A DNA stretch of 64,000 nt from Azospirillum brasilense (GTDB lineage: Bacteria > Pseudomonadota > Alphaproteobacteria > Azospirillales > Azospirillaceae): assembly GCF_001315015.1 (NCBI RefSeq), contig NZ_CP012916.1:212001-276000 (forward strand), given 5' to 3'. The position numbers and the translations under genes are program-made. Below, in pieces: positions 50,508 to 60,104 of the stretch (position 1 is the first letter of the stretch; each line of letters opens with the position of its first letter). The notes below the pieces were generated by a model, which saw nothing but the letters and a program-made list of their open reading frames with translations, was not told the origin of the DNA and did not search any database.

Positions 50508-52922
50508 GTGACGTTGAGCAGCATCGAGCCGCCATGGCCATCGGATGAGCGCACCCGGCTCGACCGGCTGAAGAGCTACGGCGTGTTGGACACGCCGCCG
50601 GAAGCTGCCTTCGACCGGCTTGCCCGGCTGGGCGCCCGCCATTTCCGCATGCCCATCGTGATGGTCAATCTGGTGGACGAGACGCGGCAATGGTCCAAGG
50701 CCGGCCATGGCCTGGACACGATGGTCGTCGAGCGGCGGCTGTCCTTCTGCGCCCACACCATCCTCGACGACGCGGTGCTGGTCGTGCGCGACACGCGGGA
50801 GGACGAACGCTTCGCCGACAACGAGTTGGTGGCCGGGCCGCCGCACCTGCGTTTCTACGCCGGGGCGCCGCTGATCGCACCGGATGGGCTGCGCATCGGA
50901 ACCTTCTCCTTGCTCGATCACCAGCCCCACCCGGAGTTCAGCGCCGAGGACGAGCGGGACTTGGAGGAGTTTGCCCGTCTCGCCATGCACGAGATGGAAT
51001 CCCAGGCCGCCCACCGCGCCGCCCAGGCGGCGGAGGCGCTTCTGCGGGACAAGAACGCCCTGCTGGAAAGCCTTCTGGAGAGCGTCACCGATCCGATCTT
51101 CGCCAAGGACCGCGAGCGCCACTTCACCCTGGTCAACTCCGCGACCGCCCGCCTGTTCGGACGGACGCGGGAGGAGGTGGCAGGCCTGACCGACGAGGAT
51201 CTGTTCCCGCCGGAGGAGGCTGCACGGCTCGACGACCTGTGCGAGCGGGTGATCGCCACCGGGCGGGAGGAAACGGTCGAGGAGGAATTGCCTTTCCCGA
51301 CGGAGGAGGGCACGCGCGTTCTGATGATCAGCGTCATGCCCCTGCGCGACGCATGGGGGGCGGCCATCGGCGTCGTCGGGGTGGCCCGCGACATCACCGC
51401 CCGCAAGCGGGCGGAGGAGGCGTTGCGGTCGAGCGAGGCGCGGTTCCGTACACTGGTGGACAATACGCCGCTGCTCATGTGGATCAACCGCTCGGACGGC
51501 ACCCCCGAATATTACAATGAGGAGTTGCGCGCCTACACCGGCCAGGACCCGGACGCCATGTCCGCCTGGCAGGGATTCCATCCGGACGACCGCCCCGCCT
51601 ATCTGGAACTGAGGACACGCTCGATCGCCGCGGGCACGCCCTATCAGAGCAACATCCGGATGCGGCGCGCCGACGGGGCATGGCGGTGGCACCAGTGCCG
51701 CGTGGTGCCGGTGCGGGAGAAGGGTGCCATCGTCTCCTGGATCGGCACCGCGGTGGACATCCACGATATCCGGCGTGCCCAGCAGGCGGCGGAGGAGGCC
51801 GACCGCTCGAAGGGCCGCTTCCTGGCCGCCGCCAGCCACGACCTCCGCCAGCCCATGCAATCGATCCTGCTGTTCGCTGGGGCGCTGGGTCCCCATGTCG
51901 CCGGCGAGGCCGGGCAGCGGGCGCTGGATCGGCTTCAGCAGGGGCTGGACACGCTGAAGGATCTATTGGACAGCTTGCTCGACGTGTCGCGCCTCGACGC
52001 CGGGGTGGTGGCGCCGCAGATCGAGGAGTTTCCGGTCGCCGAGCTGCTCGGCCCGCTGTCCGCCGCCTATGCCCCGCTGGCCGAGGCCAAGGGGCTGGAT
52101 TGGCGGGTCGTGCCCTGCACCGGAACGGTGCGCAGCGACCGCGTCCTGCTCGGGCGGATGCTGCGCAATCTGGTTGACAATGCCATCCGCTACACCGACC
52201 GGGGCCGCGTCATGGTCGATTGCCGGCCCCAGGGAACGTGCCTGTACGTCGAGGTGCACGACACCGGCCTGGGCATCCCGCCCGACCAGCGCGAGCGCAT
52301 CTTCGAGGAGTTTCACCAGATCGGCAACCCGGAGCGCGACCGCGACCAGGGACTCGGCCTGGGGCTCGCCATCGTGCGCCGGCTGTCGCGGCTGCTCGAC
52401 CATCCGGTGGATCTGGTGTCGCGTCCGGAGCGCGGCTCGATCTTCTCGATCAGCGTGCCGCTGGTCCGCCACGATGCGCCGCGTCCCCCGCCGCCCGCCG
52501 CCCGGATGGCGCGGGCCGATGCCATGACGGCGACCGGGGGTGGGCGGCTGGCCGTGGTCGTGGAGGACGACGCCATCGTTCTGATGGGGCTGGCGGTGAT
52601 GCTCGGCGAATGGGGGTTTGAGGTGCTGACCGCCGGGAGTACCGGCGAAGCGCTGGAGCGATTGCGCGGAGGCGGGCGGCGGCCCGACATCGTGCTGGCC
52701 GATTACCGGCTGCGCCAGGGCCGCGTCGGCACCGAGGCCATCCTGCGCGTCCGCGACCTGTTCGGTGCCGACGTGCCGGGTCTCATCGTCACCGGGGAGA
52801 TCGGGCCGGAACCCCAGCGCGACGCCGCGCGGCACGGTCTCGGCCTGATGCACAAGCCGGTGACGCCGCGCCTTCTTGAAGCCGCGCTGGCGCGCCATCT
52901 TGGAGCCATCGGGCCGGCTTGA
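50508..52922 (+). CDS. Soluble hybrid sensor histidine kinase (GAF-PAS-PAS-HisKA-HATPase-REC)
   Basis: 804 residues without membrane helices. A GAF domain lies at about 25-160 (RRLSFCAHTILDD), two PAS domains with a PAC-type end follow to about 425, then HisKA with phospho-acceptor His444 (AAASHDLRQPMQS), and HATPase with the N box LRNLVDNAIRYTD and G boxes DTGLGIP and GLGLGLAIVRR. A receiver domain ends the protein with acceptor Asp732 (LADYRL). It would sense a cytosolic signal and pass phosphate to its own receiver. Start codon is GTG 50508 or TTG 50514, the latter better spaced from AAGGGG. No paired response regulator is in the window. Confidence 0.88.
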   Translation: MTLSSIEPPWPSDERTRLDRLKSYGVLDTPPEAAFDRLARLGARHFRMPIVMVNLVDETRQWSKAGHGLDTMVVERRLSFCAHTILDDAVLVVRDTREDERFADNELVAGPPHLRFYAGAPLIAPDGLRIGTFSLLDHQPHPEFSAEDERDLEEFARLAMHEMESQAAHRAAQAAEALLRDKNALLESLLESVTDPIFAKDRERHFTLVNSATARLFGRTREEVAGLTDEDLFPPEEAARLDDLCERVIATGREETVEEELPFPTEEGTRVLMISVMPLRDAWGAAIGVVGVARDITARKRAEEALRSSEARFRTLVDNTPLLMWINRSDGTPEYYNEELRAYTGQDPDAMSAWQGFHPDDRPAYLELRTRSIAAGTPYQSNIRMRRADGAWRWHQCRVVPVREKGAIVSWIGTAVDIHDIRRAQQAAEEADRSKGRFLAAASHDLRQPMQSILLFAGALGPHVAGEAGQRALDRLQQGLDTLKDLLDSLLDVSRLDAGVVAPQIEEFPVAELLGPLSAAYAPLAEAKGLDWRVVPCTGTVRSDRVLLGRMLRNLVDNAIRYTDRGRVMVDCRPQGTCLYVEVHDTGLGIPPDQRERIFEEFHQIGNPERDRDQGLGLGLAIVRRLSRLLDHPVDLVSRPERGSIFSISVPLVRHDAPRPPPPAARMARADAMTATGGGRLAVVVEDDAIVLMGLAVMLGEWGFEVLTAGSTGEALERLRGGGRRPDIVLADYRLRQGRVGTEAILRVRDLFGADVPGLIVTGEIGPEPQRDAARHGLGLMHKPVTPRLLEAALARHLGAIGPA

Positions 52923-52987
52923 GCGTTGCTACCACCAGCGGCGCCGATGGCGCCGCACCGTGCGAGGGTTATGGAGGAGACAACAGA

Positions 52988-53482
52988 GTGCCATCCCTGT
53001 CGAAAGGCCTTGCCATAGTCGCCGTCGCGGCGGCGCTCGCCGGGTGCCAGTTCCCCGGCTTCCAATCGCCGCAGCAGACGGCCACCCTGCCGCCCCCGAC
53101 CGTGCCGAAGCCGCCGCCCGAGGAGCGTGGGATCTGGATCGTCGGCAGCCCGTCCATGCGGGGGGCGGTCGGCACCGCGGCCAGCCGCTTCAACAGCACG
53201 CCCGACACCCAGCCGCGCCTCGTCGCCGAGGGCACCAACAGCGGTTTCCGCAGCTTCTGCGCCGGGGTTGGGCTGGAGCATCCCGACATGGTGGTCTCCG
53301 ACCGCCGCATCGGGGCCGAGGAACAAAAGCGCTGCCGGGCCAAGGGCATCACCATGACGGAGTACGAGCTTGGCCCCAAGCAGTTCGTCTACGTCAAGGA
53401 CGCCCACATGATGACCATCCCCGGCGTGCGCGATTTCACGGACAGCTGGGGCGTGAAGGGCAAGCCGGTGCGCGGGGCCTGA
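52988..53482 (+). CDS. PstS-like substrate-binding lipoprotein, single lobe
   Basis: 164 residues from the GTG at 52988, with GGAGGAG eight bases upstream; the longer frame start at 52919 is not needed. A lipoprotein signal ends LAGC, lipid on Cys20, followed by a proline-rich linker. The rest resembles the first lobe of phosphate-binding PstS proteins: IWIVGSPSMRGAVGTAASRF, EGTNSGFRSFCAG and DMVVSDRRI. The second lobe is missing, so it is roughly half the usual length. It follows the hybrid kinase by 65 bases and may be co-transcribed. Ligand unknown. Confidence 0.7.
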   Translation: MPSLSKGLAIVAVAAALAGCQFPGFQSPQQTATLPPPTVPKPPPEERGIWIVGSPSMRGAVGTAASRFNSTPDTQPRLVAEGTNSGFRSFCAGVGLEHPDMVVSDRRIGAEEQKRCRAKGITMTEYELGPKQFVYVKDAHMMTIPGVRDFTDSWGVKGKPVRGA

Positions 53483-54001
53483 TCAGCGGGCAACGCCAAC
53501 GTCGGCGGCGGCCTGCTTGCGGAAGAAATCTACCCCCATCTGGATGCTGCGCCCGATGTTGGCCGCGCGGTCCTCGAAGAAGGCGGCGGCCTCGGGTGTG
53601 CAGACCTCGGCCGTCGTCTCGCGGAACAACTCCAGCCAGCGCTCGAAATGCGCCGGCCCGATGTCGAAACGGACATGGGCGGGGAGGGGACGCCCGTCGT
53701 AGCGGTGGGTCAGCAGGGCGACCGATGACCAGAAATCGATCATCTTCTGGAGATGCGGCTCCCAGTCGGTGATCGCCGCACCGAACACCGGGCCGAGCAG
53801 GGCGTCGTCGCGGATCTTGCCGTAGAAGGTGCGGACGAGGGCGTCGATCATCGCCTCGTCGATGCCGGTCTTGGCCACGCGTTCGGCGATGGTGGCGGAC
53901 TGGGGGGTGGGAGCGGAGGTCTGGTCCAAGGCGGTGGGGTCCTGAAAAACATGAGGCGAACAAGACCCCGCACTATACCCGTCCCGGCGGCACACCGCCA
54001 C
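53483..54001 (-). CDS. Group III truncated haemoglobin
   Basis: Up to 172 residues; the first 25 or so are probably not translated or not structured, and a TTG near 53929 is a possible start. The globin is of the group III (TrHb3) type: LVRTFYGKIRDDALLGPVF, WEPHLQKMIDFWSSVAL with the haem-side residues, and the late helix HFERWLELFRETTAEVC. The proximal histidine should be His in AHFERW. These proteins bind oxygen or nitric oxide and are linked to microaerobic life. It lies downstream of the lactate genes on the same strand, separated by a hairpin. Confidence 0.83.
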   Translation of the reverse strand: MAVCRRDGYSAGSCSPHVFQDPTALDQTSAPTPQSATIAERVAKTGIDEAMIDALVRTFYGKIRDDALLGPVFGAAITDWEPHLQKMIDFWSSVALLTHRYDGRPLPAHVRFDIGPAHFERWLELFRETTAEVCTPEAAAFFEDRAANIGRSIQMGVDFFRKQAAADVGVAR

Positions 54002-54020
54002 CCGTGCGGGGCTGTAAATT

Positions 54021-54043
54021 CCCTCTCCCCGGAGGGGAGAGGG
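54021..54043 (-). terminator. Hairpin between lutC and the haemoglobin gene
   Basis: Perfect 10-bp stem CCCTCTCCCC / GGGGAGAGGG with a 3-base loop, 30 bases after the lutC stop. The same stem occurs at 3117-3139, so it is both a likely terminator and a copy of a dispersed element. Confidence 0.6.
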
Positions 54044-54073
54044 TTATGAACGTCAAACGCGCTCTCCGCACCC

Positions 54074-54733
54074 TTACCGGATGATAACCACCACCAGCCG
54101 CTTCGGCCCGTGGACGCCGTAGGCCAGCGTCTGCTCGATGTCCGCCGTCTTCGACGGGCCGGAGATCAGCAAGGCGTTGGTCGGCATGCCGTCGGCCCAG
54201 CGGTTCTCGGTCATCGCCTGCCAGAAGGTGTCGTACAGCGCGTCGGCGCGCAGCAGCGCCAAGTGCATGTGCGGCACCAGCGACATCAGCCGCGGCTCCT
54301 CCGGCGTCGGCCAGACGATCAGGCTGCCGGTGTCGGCGATGGCGCCCAACGTCGTGGTGATGCCGGCGTCGATGCCGTCGAACAGCCGCTCCTTGAAGGT
54401 CTCGACCCGGTCAGCGTAGGGGATCAGCTCCGGACCGCCTTCCGCCCATTCGGCCGACAGGCGCCCCCCGGCCTCGGTCGCCGGGCCGAACAGCAGGTTA
54501 CGGGTGCCCTGCGCCTTGAGGAAGGCCTGGACGTCGGCGGGCCAGTCGGCCTCGGTCGTCTCCAGGAACTCCGTGTGGACGGCCTCCATCATGCGCTTGA
54601 TGCGCTCCAGCCGTTCGGCGCCGTCCCAGCGCTTGTTGCGCAGGACGGCGAAGTCGGACTCCGGCGGGGTCAGAGGATGGGCGTCGCGCCCGGCGCGCAG
54701 CTTGCCCAGGATCGCGTTTCTGGACTCAGACAT
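54074..54733 (-). CDS. lutC: Lactate utilisation protein LutC
   Basis: 219 residues of the LUD (YkgG/LutC) family: TTTLGAIADTGSLIVWPTPEEPRL is the core region, seen here by ITTTLGAIADTGS and PRLMSLVPHMH. LutC works with LutA and LutB in an iron-sulfur L-lactate oxidising complex that makes pyruvate. The gene overlaps lutB by eight bases (54726-54733), and is last in the lutA-lutB-lutC order on the minus strand. Confidence 0.9.
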   Translation of the reverse strand: MSESRNAILGKLRAGRDAHPLTPPESDFAVLRNKRWDGAERLERIKRMMEAVHTEFLETTEADWPADVQAFLKAQGTRNLLFGPATEAGGRLSAEWAEGGPELIPYADRVETFKERLFDGIDAGITTTLGAIADTGSLIVWPTPEEPRLMSLVPHMHLALLRADALYDTFWQAMTENRWADGMPTNALLISGPSKTADIEQTLAYGVHGPKRLVVVIIR

Positions 54734-56150
54734 CGGGAATCCCCTTCTCGCGGGCGAGGGCGTGGAGCGTGCGGTTGGCGAAGCGCGGCTTGGCCCGCAC
54801 GTTCGTCCATTCCTTCAGCAGCGGCAGACTGGTCGGCGCGGCGTTGCCCAGCTTGGCCAGCAGCGCCGTGGCGAACTGGTAGGCGAGCGGCGAGGCGTAG
54901 GTCATTGACCAGCCCTTCCACACCATCGCCTCCGCCTTGCTGGCGTGCGAGCCGGCGCCCCGCACCGCGTCGCCGGGGTGCACGGCCTCCGACCGCAGGC
55001 GGCCCATGATCTCGACGATGGGAATCTTGACCGGGCAGATCTCGACGCAGGCGTTGCACATGGTGCAGGCGTGCGGCAGCTCGCCCCGCTTCTCCAGCCC
55101 TTCCACCTGGGGCATCAGGATCGAGCCGATGGGGCCGGGGTAGGGCGCCTGATAGGCGTGGCCGCCGACCTTGGTGTAGACCGGGCAATGGTTCATGCAG
55201 GCGCCGCAGCGGATGCAGCGCAGCGTGTTGCGCAGCTCCTCGTCGGCGTAGATGCCCGACCGCCCGTTGTCGAGGATCACCAGATGGATCTCGTTCGGGC
55301 CGTCCTTCTCGCCCTCCTTGCGGGGGCTGGAGATCATGTTGACGTAGGTGGTGATCGGCTGGGCGGTGGCGGAGCGGGTCAGCAGGCTGATGACCGGCGG
55401 CACGTCCTCCAGCTTCTCCACGACCTTTTCCAGGCCCATGACGGCGATGTGGACGGGCGGCACCGTGGTGCTCATGCGCCCGTTGCCCTCGTTCTCCACC
55501 AGGCAGAGCGTGCCCGTCTCCGCCACCGCCATGTTGACGCCGGAGATGCCAACATCGGCGGTCGCGAACTTCTTGCGCAGGACGCGGCGGGCGAGGTCAG
55601 TGAGCTGGGCCACGTCCTCGGTGTATTCCGCCTCTTTGATCTTCTGCTTGAACAGATGGGCGATCTGCTTGGTGTTCATGTGGATCGCCGGCATGATGAT
55701 GTGCGAGGGCATCGCCTCATCAAGCTGGACGATGTATTCGCCAAGGTCGCTTTCCAGGCTCTCGATGCCGTGCTTTTCCAGGAAGGCGTTGAGGTGCATC
55801 TCCTCCGACACCATCGACTTGCCCTTGACCACCAGCTTGGCGTTCACGCGCTGCATGATGGACAGGACGATGGCGTTGGCCTCGTCGATGGTGGAGGCCC
55901 AATGGACCTGGATGCCGTTCTTCGTGCAGTTGGCTTCCAGCTTCTCCAGCAGTTCCGGCAGCTTGGACAGGGCGCGCAGGCGGACCGAGGCGCCGAGCGT
56001 CCGCACCCCGTTCCACTCGGCGGTGTCGGCGAACTGCACCGCGCGCTTGGACATCAGCCCGTCCATGGCCCGGCGGAAGTTGCCGCGGAGCTGCTGGTCC
56101 TGGAGCGCCGCGCTGGAGGCCTTGGCGAAGTTGATGCTGGTCTCACCCAT
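54726..56150 (-). CDS. lutB: Lactate utilisation iron-sulfur protein LutB
   Basis: 474 residues. A LUD domain (LVVKGKSMVSEEMHLNAFLE, cut here to its key KGKSM and SEEMHLN) covers the N-terminal half; the C-terminal part has two ferredoxin-type 4Fe-4S sites, CIRCGACMNHCPV and CTMCNACVEICPV. It is the electron-carrying subunit of the LutABC L-lactate oxidase. It overlaps LutA by eight bases at 56143-56150 and LutC at the other end, so the three are translated together. Confidence 0.92.
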   Translation of the reverse strand: MGETSINFAKASSAALQDQQLRGNFRRAMDGLMSKRAVQFADTAEWNGVRTLGASVRLRALSKLPELLEKLEANCTKNGIQVHWASTIDEANAIVLSIMQRVNAKLVVKGKSMVSEEMHLNAFLEKHGIESLESDLGEYIVQLDEAMPSHIIMPAIHMNTKQIAHLFKQKIKEAEYTEDVAQLTDLARRVLRKKFATADVGISGVNMAVAETGTLCLVENEGNGRMSTTVPPVHIAVMGLEKVVEKLEDVPPVISLLTRSATAQPITTYVNMISSPRKEGEKDGPNEIHLVILDNGRSGIYADEELRNTLRCIRCGACMNHCPVYTKVGGHAYQAPYPGPIGSILMPQVEGLEKRGELPHACTMCNACVEICPVKIPIVEIMGRLRSEAVHPGDAVRGAGSHASKAEAMVWKGWSMTYASPLAYQFATALLAKLGNAAPTSLPLLKEWTNVRAKPRFANRTLHALAREKGIPDV

Positions 56151-56913
56151 GGGTGCGCTCCTTCAGGAACTGGGCGATGTGGACGCCGCGGACCGGCTTC
56201 TTGCCGCCTTCCAGCGCACCGGAGATGTTCATCAGGCAGCCGCAGTCGCCGGACACCACGGCCTTGGCCCCGGTGTTCTCGATGTCCGCCACTTTGTCGC
56301 CCACCATCGCCGCGGAGATCTCAGGATGGCGCACGGCGAAGGTGCCGCCAAAGCCGCAGCATTCCTTCTCCCGCTGCAACTCGACCAGCTCGACGTTGGC
56401 GAGCTGGCGCAGCAGGGCCTTCGGCTCGTCGGTCACGCCCATTTCGCGCTGGGCGTGGCAGGAGGCGTGCCACGTGATCTTCACCGGCGGTCCCTGGTCC
56501 TCGAACTTCACCTTGAGGACCTGGACGAGGAACTGGGTCAACTCCCATACGCGGGACGCCACCTGACGGGCACGGGCCTCGTCCGGCTCACCCTTGAACA
56601 GGTCGGGCCAGTGCTTGCTCATCATGCCAGCGCAGGATCCCGATGGCACGACGATGGGCCAGTCGCCAGGGAAATAGTCGAGCTGCGCGCGGGCGACCTT
56701 CAGCGCCTCCTCACGATAGCCGGAGTTGTAGGCGGGCTGGCCGCAGCAGCTCTGCCCCTGCGGGAAGACGACGCGGACGCCCTGCCGCTTCAGCAGCTCC
56801 ATGCCGGCCATGCCGGCTTCGGGGTAGAAGAGGTCGACCAGACAGGTGCCGAAGAAGTAGACGCTTTCAGGCCGTTCGATCTCGGGCCGGCTTATGGTGC
56901 CGTCGTGGGTCAT
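56143..56913 (-). CDS. lutA: Lactate utilisation iron-sulfur protein LutA
   Basis: 256 residues from the ATG at 56913, with GGAGG upstream; the long frame reading back into the next gene is a shadow. It has two cysteine-rich CCG domains: SCCGQPAYNSGY in the first and ECCGFGGTFAVRH in the second, with CHAQREMG between. CCG domains bind an unusual iron-sulfur cluster as in heterodisulfide reductase. First gene of lutABC and 20 bases downstream of the D-lactate dehydrogenase gene. Confidence 0.92.
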   Translation of the reverse strand: MTHDGTISRPEIERPESVYFFGTCLVDLFYPEAGMAGMELLKRQGVRVVFPQGQSCCGQPAYNSGYREEALKVARAQLDYFPGDWPIVVPSGSCAGMMSKHWPDLFKGEPDEARARQVASRVWELTQFLVQVLKVKFEDQGPPVKITWHASCHAQREMGVTDEPKALLRQLANVELVELQREKECCGFGGTFAVRHPEISAAMVGDKVADIENTGAKAVVSGDCGCLMNISGALEGGKKPVRGVHIAQFLKERTHG

Positions 56914-56933
56914 GATTTTTCCTCCCTCCCGCC

Positions 56934-59807
56934 TCAGAACGCGGGTTCCGACGCGCGTGCGGAGGCCGTGGCGGAAGCCTTCGGCGTCGAGCAGGCATCG
57001 ACCAGATAGACGATGGAACGGTACGGCAAGCCGGAGTGGTCGGACAGGCCGATTTCGCAGGTCCGGCTGTTCGAATAGCCGGCCTTGGCCCCGGCGGGGA
57101 TGTCCTTGGACAGGTGGCGCAGGGCGTGGGCGTTCAGCTCCGGCGTGGTGAAGCCCTTGTCGCCGGCGAAGCCGCAGCAGCCGACATCCTCCGGCACCAC
57201 CACCTGGGTGGCGCAGGCGGCGGCCACCGCCTTCATCTTGGCATCCAACCCCATGCGGCGGGTGGAGCAGGTCAGGTGCAGAACCACCGGCTCCGTCTGC
57301 CTGGTGAAATTCAGCCGGTCCAGCAGATGGTCGTGGATGAACTCCACCAGATCCAGGACCTGGAGTCCGGCATCCTTCAGATGCTTCTTCAGCCGGAAAG
57401 AGCAGGGGCTGGTGTCGAGCACCACCGGAGCCGTGCCGTCGGCGCTGGCCGCCCAGATGGCGCGGACCATCTCCTCCGCCTTGGCGTCGGCCTGGGCGGC
57501 GAGGCCCTTGCTCTCCAGCGGCATGCCGCAGCACAGGGAGGACAGCTGCTCCGGATAGGCGACGCGGTATCCGGCCTTCCGGAACAGCGCCTCCACCTTC
57601 ACCGGCAGCGGGGTCTTCTCCGGGTCGCTGGCGGCGGGCCCCATGCTGCGGCTGGTGCAGCTCGGCACATAGACGACGGCCGGCGCGTCGGCGGGCGCCT
57701 TGGCCTGGGGCAGCGGCGTGAAGTTGGTCGGCGTGGGCAGGGCGCGCGGCAGATGCGGCAGTCGCTGGCCGGTGACGGTGCGCAGCTTCTCGAACAGCCC
57801 GTTCGCCGTATCGTCGCCCAGCGTCCGCTTTGCCAGATCGGCCAGCTTCAGGCCGGTGCGGGCGATCGACAAGGCCCCGGCGGTGTGGCCGGCGACGTAG
57901 TTGCCGAAGCCCTGGGCCACCGCCCCGCGACGGTCGCCGCGGATCGCCTTGATGAGCAGCCCCGTCTCGATTCCCACCGGGCAAGCGGTGGAACAGAGAC
58001 CGCAGGCCGCGCAGGTGTCGATGCCCTGGTAATCATAGGCCTCGTGCAAAGCGCCGAGCCGCGTCGCGTCGGCGCCGGTCGCCTCAAGGCGCGAAATCTC
58101 GCGCCAGCCGACGATGCGCTGGCGGGGGGAGAGCGTCATCTTGTGTGATGGGCAGGTCGGCTCGCAGAAGCCGCACTCGATGCAGGTGTCCACCAGCGCG
58201 TGGGCGGGCGGCATCGCCTTCAGATTCTTGAGATGCGCCTCTGGGTCGTCGTTTAGAATGACGCCGGGGTTCAGCAGGCCCTGCGGGTCGAGCAGCGCCT
58301 TGATCTCCTTCATCAGGCCGTAGGCCTGCGGACCCCACTCCATCTCCACGAAGGGGGCCATGTTGCGGCCCGTGCCGTGCTCCGCCTTCAGCGAGCCGTC
58401 GTACTTGCGCACCACCTGATCGCACACCGCGTCCATGAAGCGGCGGTAGCGGTCCACCTCCTCGTCGGTGTCGAAGGCCTGGGTGAAGACGAAGTGCAGG
58501 TTCCCTTCAAGCGCGTGGCCGAAGATGATCGCCTCGGTGTAGCCAAATTTCAGGAACATCGCCTGAAGCTCGACCGTCGCCTCGGCCAGCCGGTCGAGCG
58601 GGTAGGCCACGTCCTCGATGATGACCGTGGTGCCGACCTTGCGCATGGCGCCGACTGCCGGGAACAAGCCCTTGCGGATCTTCCAGTAGCTTTCGCCCAG
58701 CTTGGCGTCGGCGGTGAAGGTCGCCGGGAACAGGGTCTGGGTCTGGGCGATCACCGCGCTGACCGCGGTGATGTTGGCGTCCAGCGCCGCCGCGTCCTCC
58801 CCCCGGATCTCCACCAGCAGGGCGGAGGCGTCCGGCCCCAGCCCGCCGATGAAGTCCGGCATGCCCGGTTTGCCTTCGACCGAGCGCAGCGAGGCGCGGT
58901 CCATCAGCTCCACCGCCGAAACCGGCGTCGGCTTCATCAGCGCGACGGCGCGGCAGGCCTCCCCGATGTCCGGGTACATCAGCAGGGCGTTCGCCTTGTG
59001 GGCGTGCTCCGGCACCGTGTTGTAGGTGATCTCGGACAGGAAGCCGAGCGTGCCCTCCGACCCGATCATCAGGTGCTGGAGGATCTCGACGGGGTCCTCG
59101 AAGTCGACCAGGGCGTTGAGGCTGTAGCCGGTGGTGTTCTTGATGCGGAACTTGTTGCGGATGCGCTCCGCCAGTTTCTCGTCGGCGCGGGTGCGGGCGG
59201 CCAGATTGGACAGGCCGGCCAGCAGGGCGCCGTGGCTGACCGCGAAGGCGCCGCGGCTGGCGGCGTCGCCGGTGTCGAGCAGTGTGCCGTCGGCCAGCAC
59301 GAGCCGCATGGAGGCCAGCGTGCGGTAGCTGTTCTGGGCGGTGCCGCAGCACATGCCGCTGGCGTTGTTCGCCGCAATGCCGCCGATCTTGGCGGTGGCG
59401 ATGGAGGCGGGGTCCGGACCGATCTTGCGCCCGAAGGGAGCCAGCTTGCGGTTCGCCTCCGCCCCGATGACGCCGGGCTGGAGGGTCACCGCCGCCGCAC
59501 CCGGCGGGATGGTGCAGCCGCGCCAGCTGTCGCCCAGCAGGACCAGGACGGAATCGGTGACCGCTTGGCCCGACAGGCTGGTGCCGGCGGCGCGGAAGGT
59601 CACCGGGGTCTTCAGCTCCCGGCAGAGGTTGAGCAGCCGCACCACCTCGCCCTCGGCCTCGACGATGGCGACGATCTTCGGAATCAGGCGGTAGAAGCTG
59701 CCGTCGGTTCCGTAGGCCAGCGTGCGCAGCGGGTCGGTGACGAGGCGTTCGTCCGGCATGAACTCCCGGAGGGCCGCGTGCAGGCGGTCATAGGGCGCGG
59801 GCAGCAT
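56934..59807 (-). CDS. FAD-linked D-lactate dehydrogenase with Fe-S and CCG domains
   Basis: 957 residues. An N-terminal PCMH-type FAD domain (TPVTFRAAGTSLSGQAV, GPDPASIATAKIGG) is followed by a GlcD-type C-terminal FAD domain, two 4Fe-4S sites (CIECGFCEPTCPSH and CAACGLCSTACPVG) and CCG domains (LCCGMPLESKGL; CCGFAGDKGF). This is the fused FAD/Fe-S enzyme type that oxidises D-lactate or a related 2-hydroxyacid and passes electrons to the quinone pool. It leads the minus-strand lactate operon. D-lactate as substrate is inferred from the neighbours lutABC and lldP. Confidence 0.88.
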   Translation of the reverse strand: MLPAPYDRLHAALREFMPDERLVTDPLRTLAYGTDGSFYRLIPKIVAIVEAEGEVVRLLNLCRELKTPVTFRAAGTSLSGQAVTDSVLVLLGDSWRGCTIPPGAAAVTLQPGVIGAEANRKLAPFGRKIGPDPASIATAKIGGIAANNASGMCCGTAQNSYRTLASMRLVLADGTLLDTGDAASRGAFAVSHGALLAGLSNLAARTRADEKLAERIRNKFRIKNTTGYSLNALVDFEDPVEILQHLMIGSEGTLGFLSEITYNTVPEHAHKANALLMYPDIGEACRAVALMKPTPVSAVELMDRASLRSVEGKPGMPDFIGGLGPDASALLVEIRGEDAAALDANITAVSAVIAQTQTLFPATFTADAKLGESYWKIRKGLFPAVGAMRKVGTTVIIEDVAYPLDRLAEATVELQAMFLKFGYTEAIIFGHALEGNLHFVFTQAFDTDEEVDRYRRFMDAVCDQVVRKYDGSLKAEHGTGRNMAPFVEMEWGPQAYGLMKEIKALLDPQGLLNPGVILNDDPEAHLKNLKAMPPAHALVDTCIECGFCEPTCPSHKMTLSPRQRIVGWREISRLEATGADATRLGALHEAYDYQGIDTCAACGLCSTACPVGIETGLLIKAIRGDRRGAVAQGFGNYVAGHTAGALSIARTGLKLADLAKRTLGDDTANGLFEKLRTVTGQRLPHLPRALPTPTNFTPLPQAKAPADAPAVVYVPSCTSRSMGPAASDPEKTPLPVKVEALFRKAGYRVAYPEQLSSLCCGMPLESKGLAAQADAKAEEMVRAIWAASADGTAPVVLDTSPCSFRLKKHLKDAGLQVLDLVEFIHDHLLDRLNFTRQTEPVVLHLTCSTRRMGLDAKMKAVAAACATQVVVPEDVGCCGFAGDKGFTTPELNAHALRHLSKDIPAGAKAGYSNSRTCEIGLSDHSGLPYRSIVYLVDACSTPKASATASARASEPAF

Positions 59808-59970
59808 CGGTTCTCGGGGCCTCCGGATCTGGGACCGCGCGACGACTCCTCCGTGATCGCCGGTCCGGGTTGCGGGTGCTGGGGCGATGGTTGTTTCCGC
59901 CCGTCAGACGGACGGCTTGTTGTGTGCCACAGTCAGTAAGTCGGATAATCGATTTGCTGGGTGGCCGCAA

Positions 59971-59991
59971 TGGTAAAATGAATTGACCAAA
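59971..59991 (-). promoter_or_regulatory. Operator-like site upstream of D-lactate dehydrogenase gene
   Basis: Plus-strand TGGTAAAATGAATTGACCAA continues with A; it matches 15 of 21 positions of the site at 61989-62009 upstream of lldP, including GGT and TGACCAAA. The TGGT/ACCA ends are typical of FCD-type GntR regulators, one of which is encoded at 62252. Confidence 0.45.
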
Positions 59992-60104
59992 CGCAGCGCT
60001 GCTGCAATGCATAAAAAAATACGGCGCACAAAGAAAGCGGCGCCACCCGACCGGATGGAAGGCCGAGCGGCGCCGTAGGGAATTAAGCTCGGCAGTGGAT
60101 GACG

